Shown here: piece by piece, positions 54,225 through 63,128 of the stretch
Layout: the number at the start of each line of letters is the position of its first letter
Numbering within the stretch: the first letter of the stretch is position 1
Source: Phytopseudomonas daroniae
Lineage (GTDB): Bacteria; Pseudomonadota; Gammaproteobacteria; Pseudomonadales; Pseudomonadaceae
Reading direction: 5' to 3'
NCBI RefSeq assembly: GCF_004327285.1
Contig: NZ_QJUI01000004.1
Span: 62,001-126,000 of the forward strand
DNA: 64,000 bases
Position numbers and translations under genes: made by a program
Notes under the pieces: model-generated
Database searches by the model: none
Told to the model about the DNA's origin: nothing
What the model saw: the letters and a program-made list of their open reading frames with translations, nothing else

Positions 54225-55154
54225 TCAATAACCCCGAGAGAAATCCACCAGCCCCTGCAGCGTGGTACCGTCCTGATAACACTGCAGATTGCTGACGAAC
54301 AACTCGACCAGCAGATGCGGCAGACTCGGCGCCGCGCTGTGGCCGGTCAGCAGCAGATTGTCGGCCGTCCAGAACGGATGCCCGGCAGGCAGCGGCTCTT
54401 CACGGCAGACATCGATAACCGCAGCGGCCAATTGCCCCTTGGCCAGCGCCGTGACCAGATCCTCATCGACTACTGCCATACCGCGCCCGGCATTGATCAA
54501 CACGGCTGACGGCTTGAAGCGCGCCAACAACGCAGCATCGTAGATATCGCGAGTGGCCGGCGTATTGGGCAGCAGATTGATCACGTAATCGGCCTGCGCC
54601 ACCAGCCGCGGCAGGTCTTCGAGAGCAGCCACTTCGCTGAATGGCGCCAGCGTTCGCGCGCTACTGGCAATGCCGGTCAGTTCGACGTTGAACGGCTGCA
54701 GGAAGCGCGCAACCGCCAGGCCGATCTCGCCGGTACCGACGATCAGCACCTTGCGCCCGGCCAGGCTGTGCGGCAGGCGACCGTCCCAGCGCTGCTCGCG
54801 CTGCGCCTGCAGGCGGGTGAAGAGTTCGCGCTCGTGGGCAAGCATATGGCAGAGCACATACTCGGCCATGACCTGGCCGAAAACCCCGACCGCGCGAGTC
54901 AGCTGATAATCCCGTGGCAAATCCTCCGCCAGCAGCGGCGTGATACCGGCCCAGGTCGATTGCACCCAGGCCGGCTTGTGGCCAGCACGCATCAGCTCGG
55001 CGAACAGATGAGGCTCGCCCAGCCACACCGGGCAACTAGCCGCCTGCTGCGCCAGCTCGGGCCCGTCACCAGCGATCAGCTCGAGCTCCGGCAAGGCCCG
55101 CTGCAGCAACTCGCGGTACACGGCGTAATCATTTTCGGCAATCAGTACACGCAT
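54225..55154 (-). CDS. D-2-hydroxyacid dehydrogenase (GhrA-like)
   Basis: 309-residue NAD(P)-dependent reductase of the glyoxylate/hydroxypyruvate type. The dinucleotide fold has VLIVGTGEIGLAVARFLQ (about 135-152). The catalytic segment has NAGRGMAVVDEDL, and a histidine in LLTGHSAAPS corresponds to the proton donor. The N-terminal VQSTWAGITPLL lies at the domain hinge. Substrate preference (glyoxylate, hydroxypyruvate or another 2-oxo acid) is not visible. It starts 10 bases after the ycgL stop, so it is likely the distal gene of an rnd-ycgL unit. Confidence 0.88.
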   Translation of the reverse strand: MRVLIAENDYAVYRELLQRALPELELIAGDGPELAQQAASCPVWLGEPHLFAELMRAGHKPAWVQSTWAGITPLLAEDLPRDYQLTRAVGVFGQVMAEYVLCHMLAHERELFTRLQAQREQRWDGRLPHSLAGRKVLIVGTGEIGLAVARFLQPFNVELTGIASSARTLAPFSEVAALEDLPRLVAQADYVINLLPNTPATRDIYDAALLARFKPSAVLINAGRGMAVVDEDLVTALAKGQLAAAVIDVCREEPLPAGHPFWTADNLLLTGHSAAPSLPHLLVELFVSNLQCYQDGTTLQGLVDFSRGY

Positions 55155-55163
55155 GGCCGCTCC

Positions 55164-55457
55164 TCAGACTGGATCGTTGCGACGCAACAGTTCTTCCGGC
55201 AGATGCTCGATGTAATCCTCTTCCGGTGGCGGCATCTGCAGGTGATAGCCCTGGTTGTCCAGGTTCTCCAGCACCTTGTGGATATCTTCGCGCGCCAGGG
55301 CGCGCTCCGGCGTAAGCACCATGTCGAACGAATGAATAGGCGGGCCGAAGGCGCTCAGCAGGCTTTCGGGTACCTGCTTGAGGGCATCGGCACGCAGCAC
55401 GTAGAGGTACATCCCATCCTTGCGCGGGCTTTTGTAGATGGAGCAGATGCGTTTCAA
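55164..55457 (-). CDS. ycgL: YcgL-family protein
   Basis: 97 residues starting at TTG 55457 (product [20 protein letters not shown]), with AAGGAG 8 bases upstream. The TTGA of its start overlaps the TGA stop of rnd, so the two genes are translationally coupled. The family is a compact alpha/beta domain with [26 protein letters not shown]. Function not established. A longer frame to 55484 has no ribosome-binding site. Confidence 0.88.
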   Translation of the reverse strand: MKRICSIYKSPRKDGMYLYVLRADALKQVPESLLSAFGPPIHSFDMVLTPERALAREDIHKVLENLDNQGYHLQMPPPEEDYIEHLPEELLRRNDPV

Positions 55458-56587
55458 GCGGATTCTCCTTGAGCGGCCAGACAATCGAGCAGCGCCTGCC
55501 CCATCAGCTCACGCCGCCAGCCGCGCAGGCTATCAGGCAGGCGGTAAGGCCCGTTCGGGTAACCGCTCTTGAGCAACGCTTCCAGGGTCTTCTTGCGCAG
55601 CATCAACTCGGGGGCGATATCCAGGCGCTCGCCTTCACGCTGGCCAATGGCACGCAGCTTCTTGAGCAGCGCCGTGGACTCCAGCGGCAAGGGTTCCGGC
55701 ATGGCGGGCGGCCACTCGCTCGGCGGCAGTGCGGCGGCATCGCGGATCATCTGCAGGATGGTCGCACCGTCCTGGCGTACGGTTTTCGGATGCATGTCTT
55801 CGATGCGCCCCAGGCTGACCAGATCGCCAGGTTGCTGGCGGGCCAGCGGCCACAGCGAGTGCTCACGCAGGATGCGGTTGCGCGGCTGGTTACGCACTCG
55901 TGCCTGACGCTCGCGCCAGATGCACAGCTCACGCAGTACCGCCAATTGGGCACGGGACAACTTCCACGCCAGCTTGGCCTCGCGATAAGCCTCTTCGGCG
56001 GGAATCTCGCGACCGAGGCCGGCGACCAGCTCGGCGCCATCCTCGAGTATCCAGGCGTTCTTTTCTGCCGAGAGCTTGTCCTGCAGACGCCGGTAGAGCT
56101 CGGCCAGATGCACCACGTCTTCGGCGGCATAACTGACCTGGGTATCGGACAGCGGGCGTTGCAACCAGTCCGAGCGGGTCTCGCCTTTGGGCAGTTCGAT
56201 GTCCAGCACCGCCTGCACCAGCCGCGAATAGCCCATGGAAAAACCGAGGTTGAGGTAACCGGCCGCCAGTTGCGAATCGAACAGCGGCACTGGCAGGCTG
56301 CCGGTCAGGCGCAGAAGCACTTCCAGATCTTCGCTGCAGGCGTGCACCACCTTGATCACCTGCTGATCCTCGAGCAGCGCAGCGAATGACGACCAGTCGT
56401 CGATCAGCAGCGGGTCGATCAGGTAGGCACGCTCGCCCTCGCTGATCTGCAAAAGCCCGGCAATCGGGTAAAAGGTGTCGACACGCATGAACTCGGTGTC
56501 CAGCGCCAGAAATGGCTGTTTGCGCCAGGCAGAGCAGTGCTCCGCCAGGCTGGCGTTGTCTCGAATCCAGACAATTTCGATGCTCAC
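55454..56587 (-). CDS. rnd: Ribonuclease D
   Basis: 3'-5' exoribonuclease that matures the 3' ends of tRNA and other stable RNAs. 377 residues from GTG 56587 (GGAG upstream); the open frame reaches 56719. The DEDD catalytic residues are recognisable: [13 protein letters not shown] (motif I), [12 protein letters not shown] (motif II), and YAAEDVVHL (motif III, with the Tyr of the DEDDy type). An HRDC domain follows at about 210-290. It is the first gene of an rnd-ycgL-dehydrogenase unit. Confidence 0.94.
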   Translation of the reverse strand: MSIEIVWIRDNASLAEHCSAWRKQPFLALDTEFMRVDTFYPIAGLLQISEGERAYLIDPLLIDDWSSFAALLEDQQVIKVVHACSEDLEVLLRLTGSLPVPLFDSQLAAGYLNLGFSMGYSRLVQAVLDIELPKGETRSDWLQRPLSDTQVSYAAEDVVHLAELYRRLQDKLSAEKNAWILEDGAELVAGLGREIPAEEAYREAKLAWKLSRAQLAVLRELCIWRERQARVRNQPRNRILREHSLWPLARQQPGDLVSLGRIEDMHPKTVRQDGATILQMIRDAAALPPSEWPPAMPEPLPLESTALLKKLRAIGQREGERLDIAPELMLRKKTLEALLKSGYPNGPYRLPDSLRGWRRELMGQALLDCLAAQGESA

Positions 56588-56648
56588 GCGGCTCTCCCGT
56601 AAAGATTGCCGCGCAGTATATCCCGTGAGCCTCTGCCGTGTTGCAAGC

Positions 56649-57503
56649 TCACAGCAGTTCGCTGCGCATGCGCTCACGCAACCCGTCGGAACAGCGCAAC
56701 ATGGGCTCGCGCAACTCATCGGCGATCAGCCCCTGCATGGCCAACAGGCTTTTTACCGGCGCCGGATTGGGCTCGACGAAGGCCAGACGGATCAATGGCA
56801 GCAATTCGCGGAACAGCGCACGGCCGGCCTGCAGATCGCCCTGTTGCAGATGTGCCACCACCTGCACGAAATCGGCGGTACGGATATGTGCCGCGGCGGA
56901 GATGGCGCCGCGGCCGCCGAGACAGAGCGTGGCGAATATCTGCTCGTCTTCACCGGCGAGCACTTCGAGCGCTCCATCCTGAATCAGCGTCTGGGTTTTG
57001 CGCGCGTCGCCGCCACAATCCTTGATCGCCACAATCCGTGGGTGCCCGGCAAGCTGGCGGATCGTCTCCAAGTCCAGGCTGACGGCGCTGCGGTAGGGAA
57101 TGTCGTAGAGAACGATCGGCAACTGCGAGGCATCGGCGATAGCCTCGAAGAACCTCAACAGCCCCTGCTGCGACGGCCTGATGTAATAGGGCGCGGGCAC
57201 CAGGATACCTGCCAGAGGACGGCTCTGGATGCGCTGCAATCGGGCCAGCACCGCTGCCTGGTTATTACCACTCAACCCCATCACGACACGGCAAGCGGGC
57301 ACCACTTCGAGCACGCTGTCGAGCACCGCCAACTGCTCGCTTTCATCCAGCGCAGCCGCCTCTCCACTGGTGCCGCAGACCACCAGCCCGGCCGCACCAT
57401 TGTCCAGCAGGTGTACGGCCAGAGAGCGTAACCCAGGCAGATCCACCTGCCCGTCGCGAAATGGCGTCACCAGGGCGACCCAGACTCCAGAAAATGTAGA
57501 CAT
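56649..57503 (-). CDS. DapA-family aldolase/lyase (paralog)
   Basis: 284-residue Schiff-base aldolase of the dihydrodipicolinate synthase/N-acetylneuraminate lyase family. The Schiff-base lysine is in IVAIKDCGGD, the catalytic tyrosine in VLYDIPYRS, and the N-terminal phosphate/carboxylate loop in GTSGEAAALDESEQ. It could make 4-hydroxy-tetrahydrodipicolinate for lysine synthesis. The isolated position, short length and departures from the canonical GTTGE motif suggest a paralog with another substrate. It lies 61 bases upstream of rnd. Confidence 0.8.
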   Translation of the reverse strand: MSTFSGVWVALVTPFRDGQVDLPGLRSLAVHLLDNGAAGLVVCGTSGEAAALDESEQLAVLDSVLEVVPACRVVMGLSGNNQAAVLARLQRIQSRPLAGILVPAPYYIRPSQQGLLRFFEAIADASQLPIVLYDIPYRSAVSLDLETIRQLAGHPRIVAIKDCGGDARKTQTLIQDGALEVLAGEDEQIFATLCLGGRGAISAAAHIRTADFVQVVAHLQQGDLQAGRALFRELLPLIRLAFVEPNPAPVKSLLAMQGLIADELREPMLRCSDGLRERMRSELL

Positions 57504-58043
57504 GCTTGCAACTCCTCGGTGTAGACCGTCTGGTCACCGTCGATGGAGTGCGGGAAGGGGGTATGGCGAATGGATGCTTCGACCTTGCGCCTCTGTCCTG
57601 TCAGCCCATCTGACGGGACAGCACGCCCCGGTCAAATGAGCGACTGTTTCTTCGACTTACCGACTTCCAGGCAAACGCACTGCAGCGCAGCAGCAAGGCT
57701 ACGAACAGAAAACATGGGCTGGGAGATGGAGAACATTGAATGCTCGGGCAAGACGACTATGCATCGATACTGCCGAAACCATCGCTGCGCTGTCAACGTC
57801 GCTTCATGGCGCTAAAGCGACCGCTCCAAGTTCCTATTCGGCATATGCACACTGAGTTACATCTTCAATCGATTTAAAAACAGCCCTTTACAGCATGAAT
57901 ATCCCACTAAGCTTCAACTTGAGCAGCTAAACCCTGCTCCCGGTGGGATTATGTGGTAGCGGGCTTCTTCCAACCGCCACACCACATTCAAGACGATGCT
58001 GCCAGCGCCCTCCCCCACCGGTCACCTCCCCGACGAGGTTCGT
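57504..58043. other. 540-base intergenic region without a recognisable gene
   Basis: Between the divergent dapA-like gene and the gene at 58044. The stretch 57830-57940 is clearly AT-richer than its surroundings. A 90-codon frame (57543-57815, plus) lacks a ribosome-binding site and codon bias and is not called. No repeat, terminator or strong promoter is seen. Confidence 0.5.
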
Positions 58044-58523
58044 ATGGGAATCGCCGCCAGTGATCTGAACCAGCACGTGATCCGCCCGACGCTGCTGTAC
58101 CTGAATAGACAGTCCATCGCTGCCGAAGCGCTGTTGCTGGGCATCGCCGCCTGCCAATCGTCGCTTGGCGCAGCCCTGGACAACCAGAGCGGGCACGGTC
58201 TGTACCGAATTTCCGACGCCCACCATCAGCATATCTGGGACGATCACCTCGCCGCCGACCCCGAACTGGCCAGCCGTATACGTGGCCTGGCCAGCCAGCA
58301 TGCGTTTCTCGGCGCACCGCACCTCGAACTGACCGTCAATCTGCGCTATGCAACCGCGATTGCCTGGATGCTTATCGAGAATCAGCGCCTGGCGCTACCG
58401 GCAGCCGATGATCTCGCCGCTCAGGCATTGATCTGGCAACAGGTATTCGCGCCCTATCGTAAACCGGACGAATTCATTTCCGCCTGGCAGCGCTGCATCC
58501 TCGGGCGGGCAATTGCAGCCTGA
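58044..58523 (+). CDS. Conserved protein of unknown function (NLRYATAIAW type)
   Basis: 159 residues from ATG 58044, with GAGG 5 bases upstream (ATG 57996 is an in-frame alternative). The mostly helical protein has short motifs GHGLYRISDAHHQHIWDDHL, RGLASQHAFL and NLRYATAIAWMLI. The N-terminal LNQHVIRPTLLYL and two cysteines are unremarkable. I do not recognise a functional family, although similar sequences occur in pseudomonads and possibly their phages. No phage genes are nearby. Confidence 0.65.
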   Translation: MGIAASDLNQHVIRPTLLYLNRQSIAAEALLLGIAACQSSLGAALDNQSGHGLYRISDAHHQHIWDDHLAADPELASRIRGLASQHAFLGAPHLELTVNLRYATAIAWMLIENQRLALPAADDLAAQALIWQQVFAPYRKPDEFISAWQRCILGRAIAA

Positions 58524-58683
58524 AAAAACTGACTACCGAGTCATAGGTGCCAAGTGCTGCGAGGCTCTATATCCTGACTCGACGGACAGCTTCACTTCGA
58601 CGGATCGTGTTTAACCCTGAACTTTCCGGATTGGCTTTGAGTCAGCAAAGCGAGAGTTCCCCGAACCTGCCATGGAGCACCCC

Positions 58684-59934
58684 GTGAATACAAGAATCCT
58701 AAGAACCGGTCTGGCAATCGCCATCGCATCCACCTCCAGCTATAGCCTGGCCAGCGGCTTTGCACTCAACGAGCAAAGTGTCGCGGGCATGGGCATGTCC
58801 TTCGCTGGACGCTCGTCCTCCGCTGAAGATGCCAGCACGGTGTTCGGCAACCCGGCTGGTATGGCGCGCATCAAACGTGAGCAGATCAATATTGGTGCTG
58901 CCGCCATTCATGCCAAGAGTGATATCAGCCATGCCAGCGGCATCGGAGGCGGCAGCAATGACGGCGATATGGTGCCGACAACTGGCGTCCCCATGGGCTA
59001 CTACGTGAAGCCGCTGGACGATAAAGTTGCGTTTGGTATCGGCGTCTATGCGCCCTTCGGTCTGGCCACCGATTATGAAAGCGGCTTCATGGGGCGTTAC
59101 GAAGCAGACAAGAGCTTCGTTCGTGTCGTCACCATACAACCGACGCTCAGCTATCGCTTCAATGATCAGCTCTCCGTAGGTTTCGGGCCGACCTTCAACC
59201 GCATTGATGGTGAACTGACTTCAGCTATCAACAACCCTGTTCCCGGTGCCGGCGACGGCAAGGTGAAGATCAAGGGTGACGACGTAGCAGTCGGTTTCAA
59301 TGTCGGGGTGCTCTACGAGTTCACACCGCAAACCCGCGTCGGCCTGACCTACCATTCACGCGTCAAGTACGAGCTGGAAGGAGACACTCGCGTCTCGGGA
59401 GCAGGCCCTGTCCTTGAAACGGCGGCGGGTAAATACGATGCGTCTCTGGATCTCACGACGCCTGAATCCGTCGATATGTCCTTCACCCACGAAATCGACG
59501 ACAACTGGACGTTGTATGCAGGCAGCACCTGGACACGCTGGAGCCGCCTCAAGGAAATTCGCGTGGACAACGAAGGCGTCGCTGGGCCTCTGGAACCAGC
59601 CCTTTCCAGCATCGTCGAGGAACAGAACTGGCACGACACCTGGGCCCATGCCGTCGGCGTCTCTTACAAGCTCAACCCGCAGTGGGTGCTGCGTACCGGT
59701 CTTGCCTACGACCAGTCACCCGTCAACAACACCGATCGCTCGCCACGCATTCCGTCGGGTGATCGTACCATCCTCAGTTTCGGTGCAGGCTGGAGCCCCA
59801 GCGACGATATGACCATCGACCTGGCCTACTCCTACCTCAAGGAGGAAAAGGTTCACATCAACCAGGACACTTACCAGGCGACCTACAAGAACAGCGCCCA
59901 CGGCCTGGGTGCGTCCATGACCTATCGTTTCTAA
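58684..59934 (+). CDS. FadL-family outer-membrane long-chain fatty acid transporter
   Basis: 416 residues from GTG 58684 (GGAG 6 bases upstream); ATG 58672 is an in-frame alternative without such a site. Signal peptide 1-23, then the plug-type N-terminus SGFALNEQSVAGMGMSFAGR with the FadL-typical NPAGM (VFGNPAGMARI). A 14-strand barrel ends with SMTYRF and terminal Phe. FadL proteins let hydrophobic molecules diffuse laterally through the outer membrane. Substrate (fatty acid, hydrocarbon) is open. Followed by a strong terminator. Confidence 0.92.
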   Translation: MNTRILRTGLAIAIASTSSYSLASGFALNEQSVAGMGMSFAGRSSSAEDASTVFGNPAGMARIKREQINIGAAAIHAKSDISHASGIGGGSNDGDMVPTTGVPMGYYVKPLDDKVAFGIGVYAPFGLATDYESGFMGRYEADKSFVRVVTIQPTLSYRFNDQLSVGFGPTFNRIDGELTSAINNPVPGAGDGKVKIKGDDVAVGFNVGVLYEFTPQTRVGLTYHSRVKYELEGDTRVSGAGPVLETAAGKYDASLDLTTPESVDMSFTHEIDDNWTLYAGSTWTRWSRLKEIRVDNEGVAGPLEPALSSIVEEQNWHDTWAHAVGVSYKLNPQWVLRTGLAYDQSPVNNTDRSPRIPSGDRTILSFGAGWSPSDDMTIDLAYSYLKEEKVHINQDTYQATYKNSAHGLGASMTYRF

Positions 59935-59945
59935 GCTGGCCCCGA

Positions 59946-59971
59946 GCACGGTCACCGTCAGGGTGACCGTG
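59946..59971. repeat. Hairpin after fadL
   Basis: GCACGGTCACC and GGTGACCGTGC form an 11-bp stem with a 4-base loop, just downstream of the fadL stop codon. There is no T run, so it is probably a transcript-end stabilising hairpin next to the true terminator. Confidence 0.6.
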
Positions 59972-59987
59972 CAAATCGGTACCCATA

Positions 59988-60015
59988 AAAAATCGCGGCG
60001 CTTGCCGCGATTTTT
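59988..60015. terminator. Bidirectional intrinsic terminator between fadL and the Gpx gene
   Basis: 12-bp stem AAAAATCGCGGC / GCCGCGATTTTT with a GCTT loop. Its A/T ends supply a T run in both directions, serving the convergent fadL and glutathione peroxidase genes. Confidence 0.9.
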
Positions 60016-60051
60016 CTTATTCAAGCCCACCAGCCTCAATAGCATCGGGGC

Positions 60052-60603
60052 TCATGGCGTGGAAGCGATCGCCTTTTCCACGGCTGCGATCAGATCCGCA
60101 TCATCCGGTTTGGTCATGCTGGAAAACCGCGCGATCACCTGCCCCTTCCGGTCGACCACATACTTGAAGAAATTCCAGCGCGGCGCGGCAGTTTGCGCGG
60201 CCAGTTCCTTGAACAGTGGAATGGCCTTGTCGCCGGTGACGGGCTGGGTTTCGCTCATGGTGAAGGTCACGCCGTAATTCACGTAACAGACCCTGGCAGT
60301 CTCCTCGGCGTCGTCGGACTCCTGCTTGAACGAATCGGAAGGTACGCCGAGGATCTCCAGGCCTTGCTCGCGATAGCGCTGATTGAGCGCCTCCAGCCCC
60401 TCGAACTGGGAGGTGAAGCCGCAGAAGCTGGCGGTATTCACCACCACCAGCGGTTTGCCGACGAACTGCTCGCACAGATCGATCTTCTCCTTGGAGCGCA
60501 ACTTGGGCAGCTCACCCTGCAGCAGCGCCGGGCACTCGGCGGCCTGTACGGAGACATTGAACGCCAGCAAAACCAGCGGCAGGGCAAACAGTCGCATGCG
60601 CAT
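60052..60603 (-). CDS. Periplasmic glutathione peroxidase family protein
   Basis: 183 residues with a signal peptide (1-22, VQAAE), so the protein acts in the periplasm. The peroxidatic cysteine is in [15 protein letters not shown] (Cys rather than selenocysteine). The family FxxFxK and [20 protein letters not shown] segments are present. Family members reduce peroxides with glutathione or thioredoxin-like donors. It lies 18 bases after the 41-residue membrane protein gene and may share its transcript. Confidence 0.9.
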   Translation of the reverse strand: MRMRLFALPLVLLAFNVSVQAAECPALLQGELPKLRSKEKIDLCEQFVGKPLVVVNTASFCGFTSQFEGLEALNQRYREQGLEILGVPSDSFKQESDDAEETARVCYVNYGVTFTMSETQPVTGDKAIPLFKELAAQTAAPRWNFFKYVVDRKGQVIARFSSMTKPDDADLIAAVEKAIASTP

Positions 60604-60621
60604 CAGGTATTTTCCTTCCGT

Positions 60622-60747
60622 TCAGCAGAGGCTCATCCCCAGCTGCATTATCGCCAGCCCACCCTGATGCCAGCCCCAGAAGACCGCTGCCAGTGCCAAC
60701 AGCGCAACTGCGCCGATAGCTGTTGCAAGCCAGGGTCTGAGTGTCAT
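60622..60747 (-). CDS. 41-residue single-pass membrane protein coupled to the MFS gene
   Basis: MTLRPWLATAIGAVALLALA begins a small protein with one membrane helix (about 6-26) and a short tail ending MQLGMSLC. AAGGAG lies 7 bases before the ATG, and the start overlaps the MFS stop as ATGA. The ribosome-binding site and coupling make it a convincing small gene, possibly a regulator or accessory subunit of the transporter; function unknown. Confidence 0.7.
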   Translation of the reverse strand: MTLRPWLATAIGAVALLALAAVFWGWHQGGLAIMQLGMSLC

Positions 60748-61946
60748 GCCTGGGCTCCTTGCAAGCGCGCGACGGGCTGCTCGCGAACCGGCCAGTTCAA
60801 GGCAGCGGCCAGTACGCTGAGCAGGATGGAAATCTGCCATACCAGATCATAGCTGCCCGTGTGGTCGTAGAGATAACCGCCGAGCCAGCCGCCGAGGAAA
60901 GACCCCAACTGGTGGAACAGGAAGACGATGCCACCGAGCATGGACAGGTTGCGCACGCCGAACATGGTCGCCACGGTGCCGTTGGTCAGCGGCACCGTGG
61001 ACAGCCACAGCAGGCCCATGATGATGCCAAACGCATAGGCCGTCCAGACGCTCAGCGGCACCGTGATGAACAGCGCAATGACCACCCCACGCGCCAGGTA
61101 CAAGGCACTGAGCAGCCGTGGCTTGGAACGCCGCCCGCCGAGCCAGCCGGCGATATAAGTACCGAATACGTTGAACAGCCCGACCAGGGCCAGCACGGTG
61201 GTACCGACCATAGCCGGCAAGTGCTGGTCGACCAGATAGGCCGGCAGGTGAACGCCGATGAATACCACCTGGAAACCACACACGAAGAAGCCCAGCGCCA
61301 AAAGCCAGAAACCGGAATGGCTGCACGCTTCGCGTAGCGCTTCGCCAAGCGTTTGCTGTGGCCCCGGGGAGACTTGCGGGCGATCCTTGACCATGGCCGC
61401 GAGCGGTACGATCAGCGCCACCATGATGCCCAGCGCGACCAGTGCTGCCGACCAGCCCAACCAGCCAATCAGCCCGAGCGTGCCCGGCAGCATCGCGAAC
61501 TGACCGAAAGAGCCCGCTGCTGCGGCGATGCCCATGGCCATGCTGCGCTTCTCCACCGGCACCGCACGGCCGACGACACCGAGAATCACCGAGAACGAGG
61601 TACCCGACAGACCGATGCCGATCAGCAGGCCGGCACTGAGCGACAGCGATAGCGGCGAGTCCGACAGGCCCATCAACACCAGCCCAGCTGCGTACAACAG
61701 GCCGCCAACGATGATCGCCCGCTGAGCACCGAAACGATCCGCCAGGGCGCCGGTAAATGGCTGAGCGATCCCCCAGATCAGATTCTGCAAGGCGATGGCG
61801 AAAGCGAAGACACCACGCCCCCAGCCAAAGTCGTCGCTCATCGGCGACAGGAACAGACCGAAGCCGTGACGGGTGCCAAGAGACAGGGCGAGGATCAGAG
61901 AGGCTCCCAGCATCAGCCAGAAACTCGTGCGCCATACCGAACTCAT
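60744..61946 (-). CDS. Major facilitator superfamily transporter
   Basis: 400-residue, twelve-helix MFS protein. It has a motif-A-like loop (ALADRFGAQRAIIVGG) and the oxalate/formate-antiporter-like N-terminus GTRHGFGLFLSPMSDDFGWG. Substrate unknown, perhaps an organic acid. It is preceded by a MarR-type regulator gene (61977-62420) on the same strand, 30 bases upstream, suggesting joint expression and autoregulation. The last four bases overlap the following small gene. Confidence 0.88.
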   Translation of the reverse strand: MSSVWRTSFWLMLGASLILALSLGTRHGFGLFLSPMSDDFGWGRGVFAFAIALQNLIWGIAQPFTGALADRFGAQRAIIVGGLLYAAGLVLMGLSDSPLSLSLSAGLLIGIGLSGTSFSVILGVVGRAVPVEKRSMAMGIAAAAGSFGQFAMLPGTLGLIGWLGWSAALVALGIMVALIVPLAAMVKDRPQVSPGPQQTLGEALREACSHSGFWLLALGFFVCGFQVVFIGVHLPAYLVDQHLPAMVGTTVLALVGLFNVFGTYIAGWLGGRRSKPRLLSALYLARGVVIALFITVPLSVWTAYAFGIIMGLLWLSTVPLTNGTVATMFGVRNLSMLGGIVFLFHQLGSFLGGWLGGYLYDHTGSYDLVWQISILLSVLAAALNWPVREQPVARLQGAQA

Positions 61947-61976
61947 TGCATATCCTTCTGTTGTCAGGTCGAAACG

Positions 61977-62420
61977 CTAAGTGGGGGGAAGGTGATCCGA
62001 GCCCTGGCAATCCAGGCTGGCGAGCAGCTCGTCGAGCGCTTCCATGTGTCGCGGTTGCAGGCGTTGCTTCAATTGCACCTGCACGGTCTGCCAGGCGCCC
62101 AGAGCCTCAGTGAGGAGCTGCTGCCCCGGCGCTGTCAGCTCTACCAGTCGGTTGCGCTGATCGGCACCTTCCTGCAGCACCACCACTCCCCTGCCTTCGA
62201 GCACCCGAAGGTTACGGCCTAACGTGCTGCGCTCGAGCCCCATGGCATCGGCCAGATCGGTGATGCTCGGTTTGTCGAGGCGCTGCAGATGCTTGAGCAG
62301 AGAATACTGAGCAACGTTGAGCCCGACATCGCTCAAGGCGTCGTCATAGAGTTTGCTGACGCCGCGGCTGGCACGACGCAAACGAGTGCAGAGGCATTCG
62401 GTAGGCAACATGGAATGCAT
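61977..62420 (-). CDS. MarR-family transcriptional regulator
   Basis: 147 residues from ATG 62420 (ATG 62411 also possible). The winged helix-turn-helix (about 37-105) has AQYSLLKHLQRLDKPSITDLADAMG and ERSTLGRNLRVLEGRGVV, and the wing contains the basic tip DQRNRLVEL. A CLC cysteine pair near residue 11 could be redox-sensitive. It probably represses itself and the downstream MFS gene. TTGCGC and TATACA spaced 17 bases apart lie just upstream; with that pair transcription would begin close to the ATG at 62411. Confidence 0.85.
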   Translation of the reverse strand: MHSMLPTECLCTRLRRASRGVSKLYDDALSDVGLNVAQYSLLKHLQRLDKPSITDLADAMGLERSTLGRNLRVLEGRGVVVLQEGADQRNRLVELTAPGQQLLTEALGAWQTVQVQLKQRLQPRHMEALDELLASLDCQGSDHLPPT

Positions 62421-62518
62421 GTATATACCCGCATTATTGTTTGCGCAACCTGAAAATCGACTCACATCAGAAACTCCGAACATTGCCAGGCGACTCCAGT
62501 CAACCACACACGACCCTA

Positions 62519-62784
62519 AGGGTTTGTTGACGTTTCAGCACGACCGCGCCGGAGCCCGTTTTGCCGCGAGGCAAGGCACGAGCCGCGAAGTTTGGCTGGC
62601 CAAATGAGCCGGCGAGAAACGCAGCATCGCGGCAAAACGGGCCCGGCCCTGCGGGTTGCGCGGGAAATCTCGCCAAGCGTCGTTGGAGGACTTGGCAAGG
62701 GAACAACCATTACCGGCGCCCTCCGCCTAGCCTGGCGAGATTTCTCGCGGCAACGCGGCTTGCGCTGAAACGTCAACAGACCCT
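62519..62784. repeat. 266-bp structured dispersed repeat, copy 3 (marR/csp intergenic)
   Basis: Terminal inverted repeats AGGGTTTGTTGACGTTTCA and AGGGTCTGTTGACGTTTCA (one mismatch). Relative to copies 1 and 2 it is inverted. The 15-bp arm at 62555-62569/62627-62641 is perfect, and the apical hairpin at 62591-62596/62599-62604 is TTTGGC/GCCAAA. The other arm matches copy 2 with a G-T wobble in the inner stem. It lies 14 bases before the copper-protein ATG. Confidence 0.9.
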
Positions 62785-62798
62785 GAGGAGAACTGAGA

Positions 62799-63128
62799 AT
62801 GCTTTCCACACGATATGCCTCATGCATCCAGGCGTGTAGCGCTTGTGCCATTGCCTGCGAAACCTGCGCGGCAGCCTGCCTTGAAGAGCAAGACCTGCAG
62901 ATGATGCGCACCTGCATTCAACTGGATCGCGATTGCGCGGATATGTGTCGGTTGGCCGAAGTGCTGATGCTGCGTGATAGTGCCTTGGTCGATGAGTTCT
63001 GCCGACTCTGCGCCGTTGCCTGCCAGGCTTGCGCGGAAGAATGCATCAAGCACGGTCACGATCACTGCCAGCAATGCGCTCAAGCCTGCCAGCATTGTGC
63101 GGACGAATGCCAGGCACTGGCGGCTTGA
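62799..63128 (+). CDS. Cysteine-rich four-helix-bundle copper-storage protein (Csp/DUF326 type)
   Basis: 109 residues with 19 cysteines, spaced mostly CxxC and CxxxC along four predicted helices: 9-27, 39-50, 68-82 and 90-104. This is the pattern of Csp proteins, which bind many Cu(I) ions inside a helical bundle. There is no signal peptide, so it would be cytosolic (Csp3-like). HGHDHC near the end adds histidines. It lies directly downstream of repeat copy 3 and abuts cobS tail to tail without an obvious terminator. AGGAG is 14 bases before the ATG, inside the repeat edge region. Confidence 0.88.
   Translation: MLSTRYASCIQACSACAIACETCAAACLEEQDLQMMRTCIQLDRDCADMCRLAEVLMLRDSALVDEFCRLCAVACQACAEECIKHGHDHCQQCAQACQHCADECQALAA

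Noticed and set aside
57543..57815. 90-codon frame in the dapA-like/58044 gap
   Set aside because: Codon usage unlike the neighbours, no ribosome-binding site and no domain.
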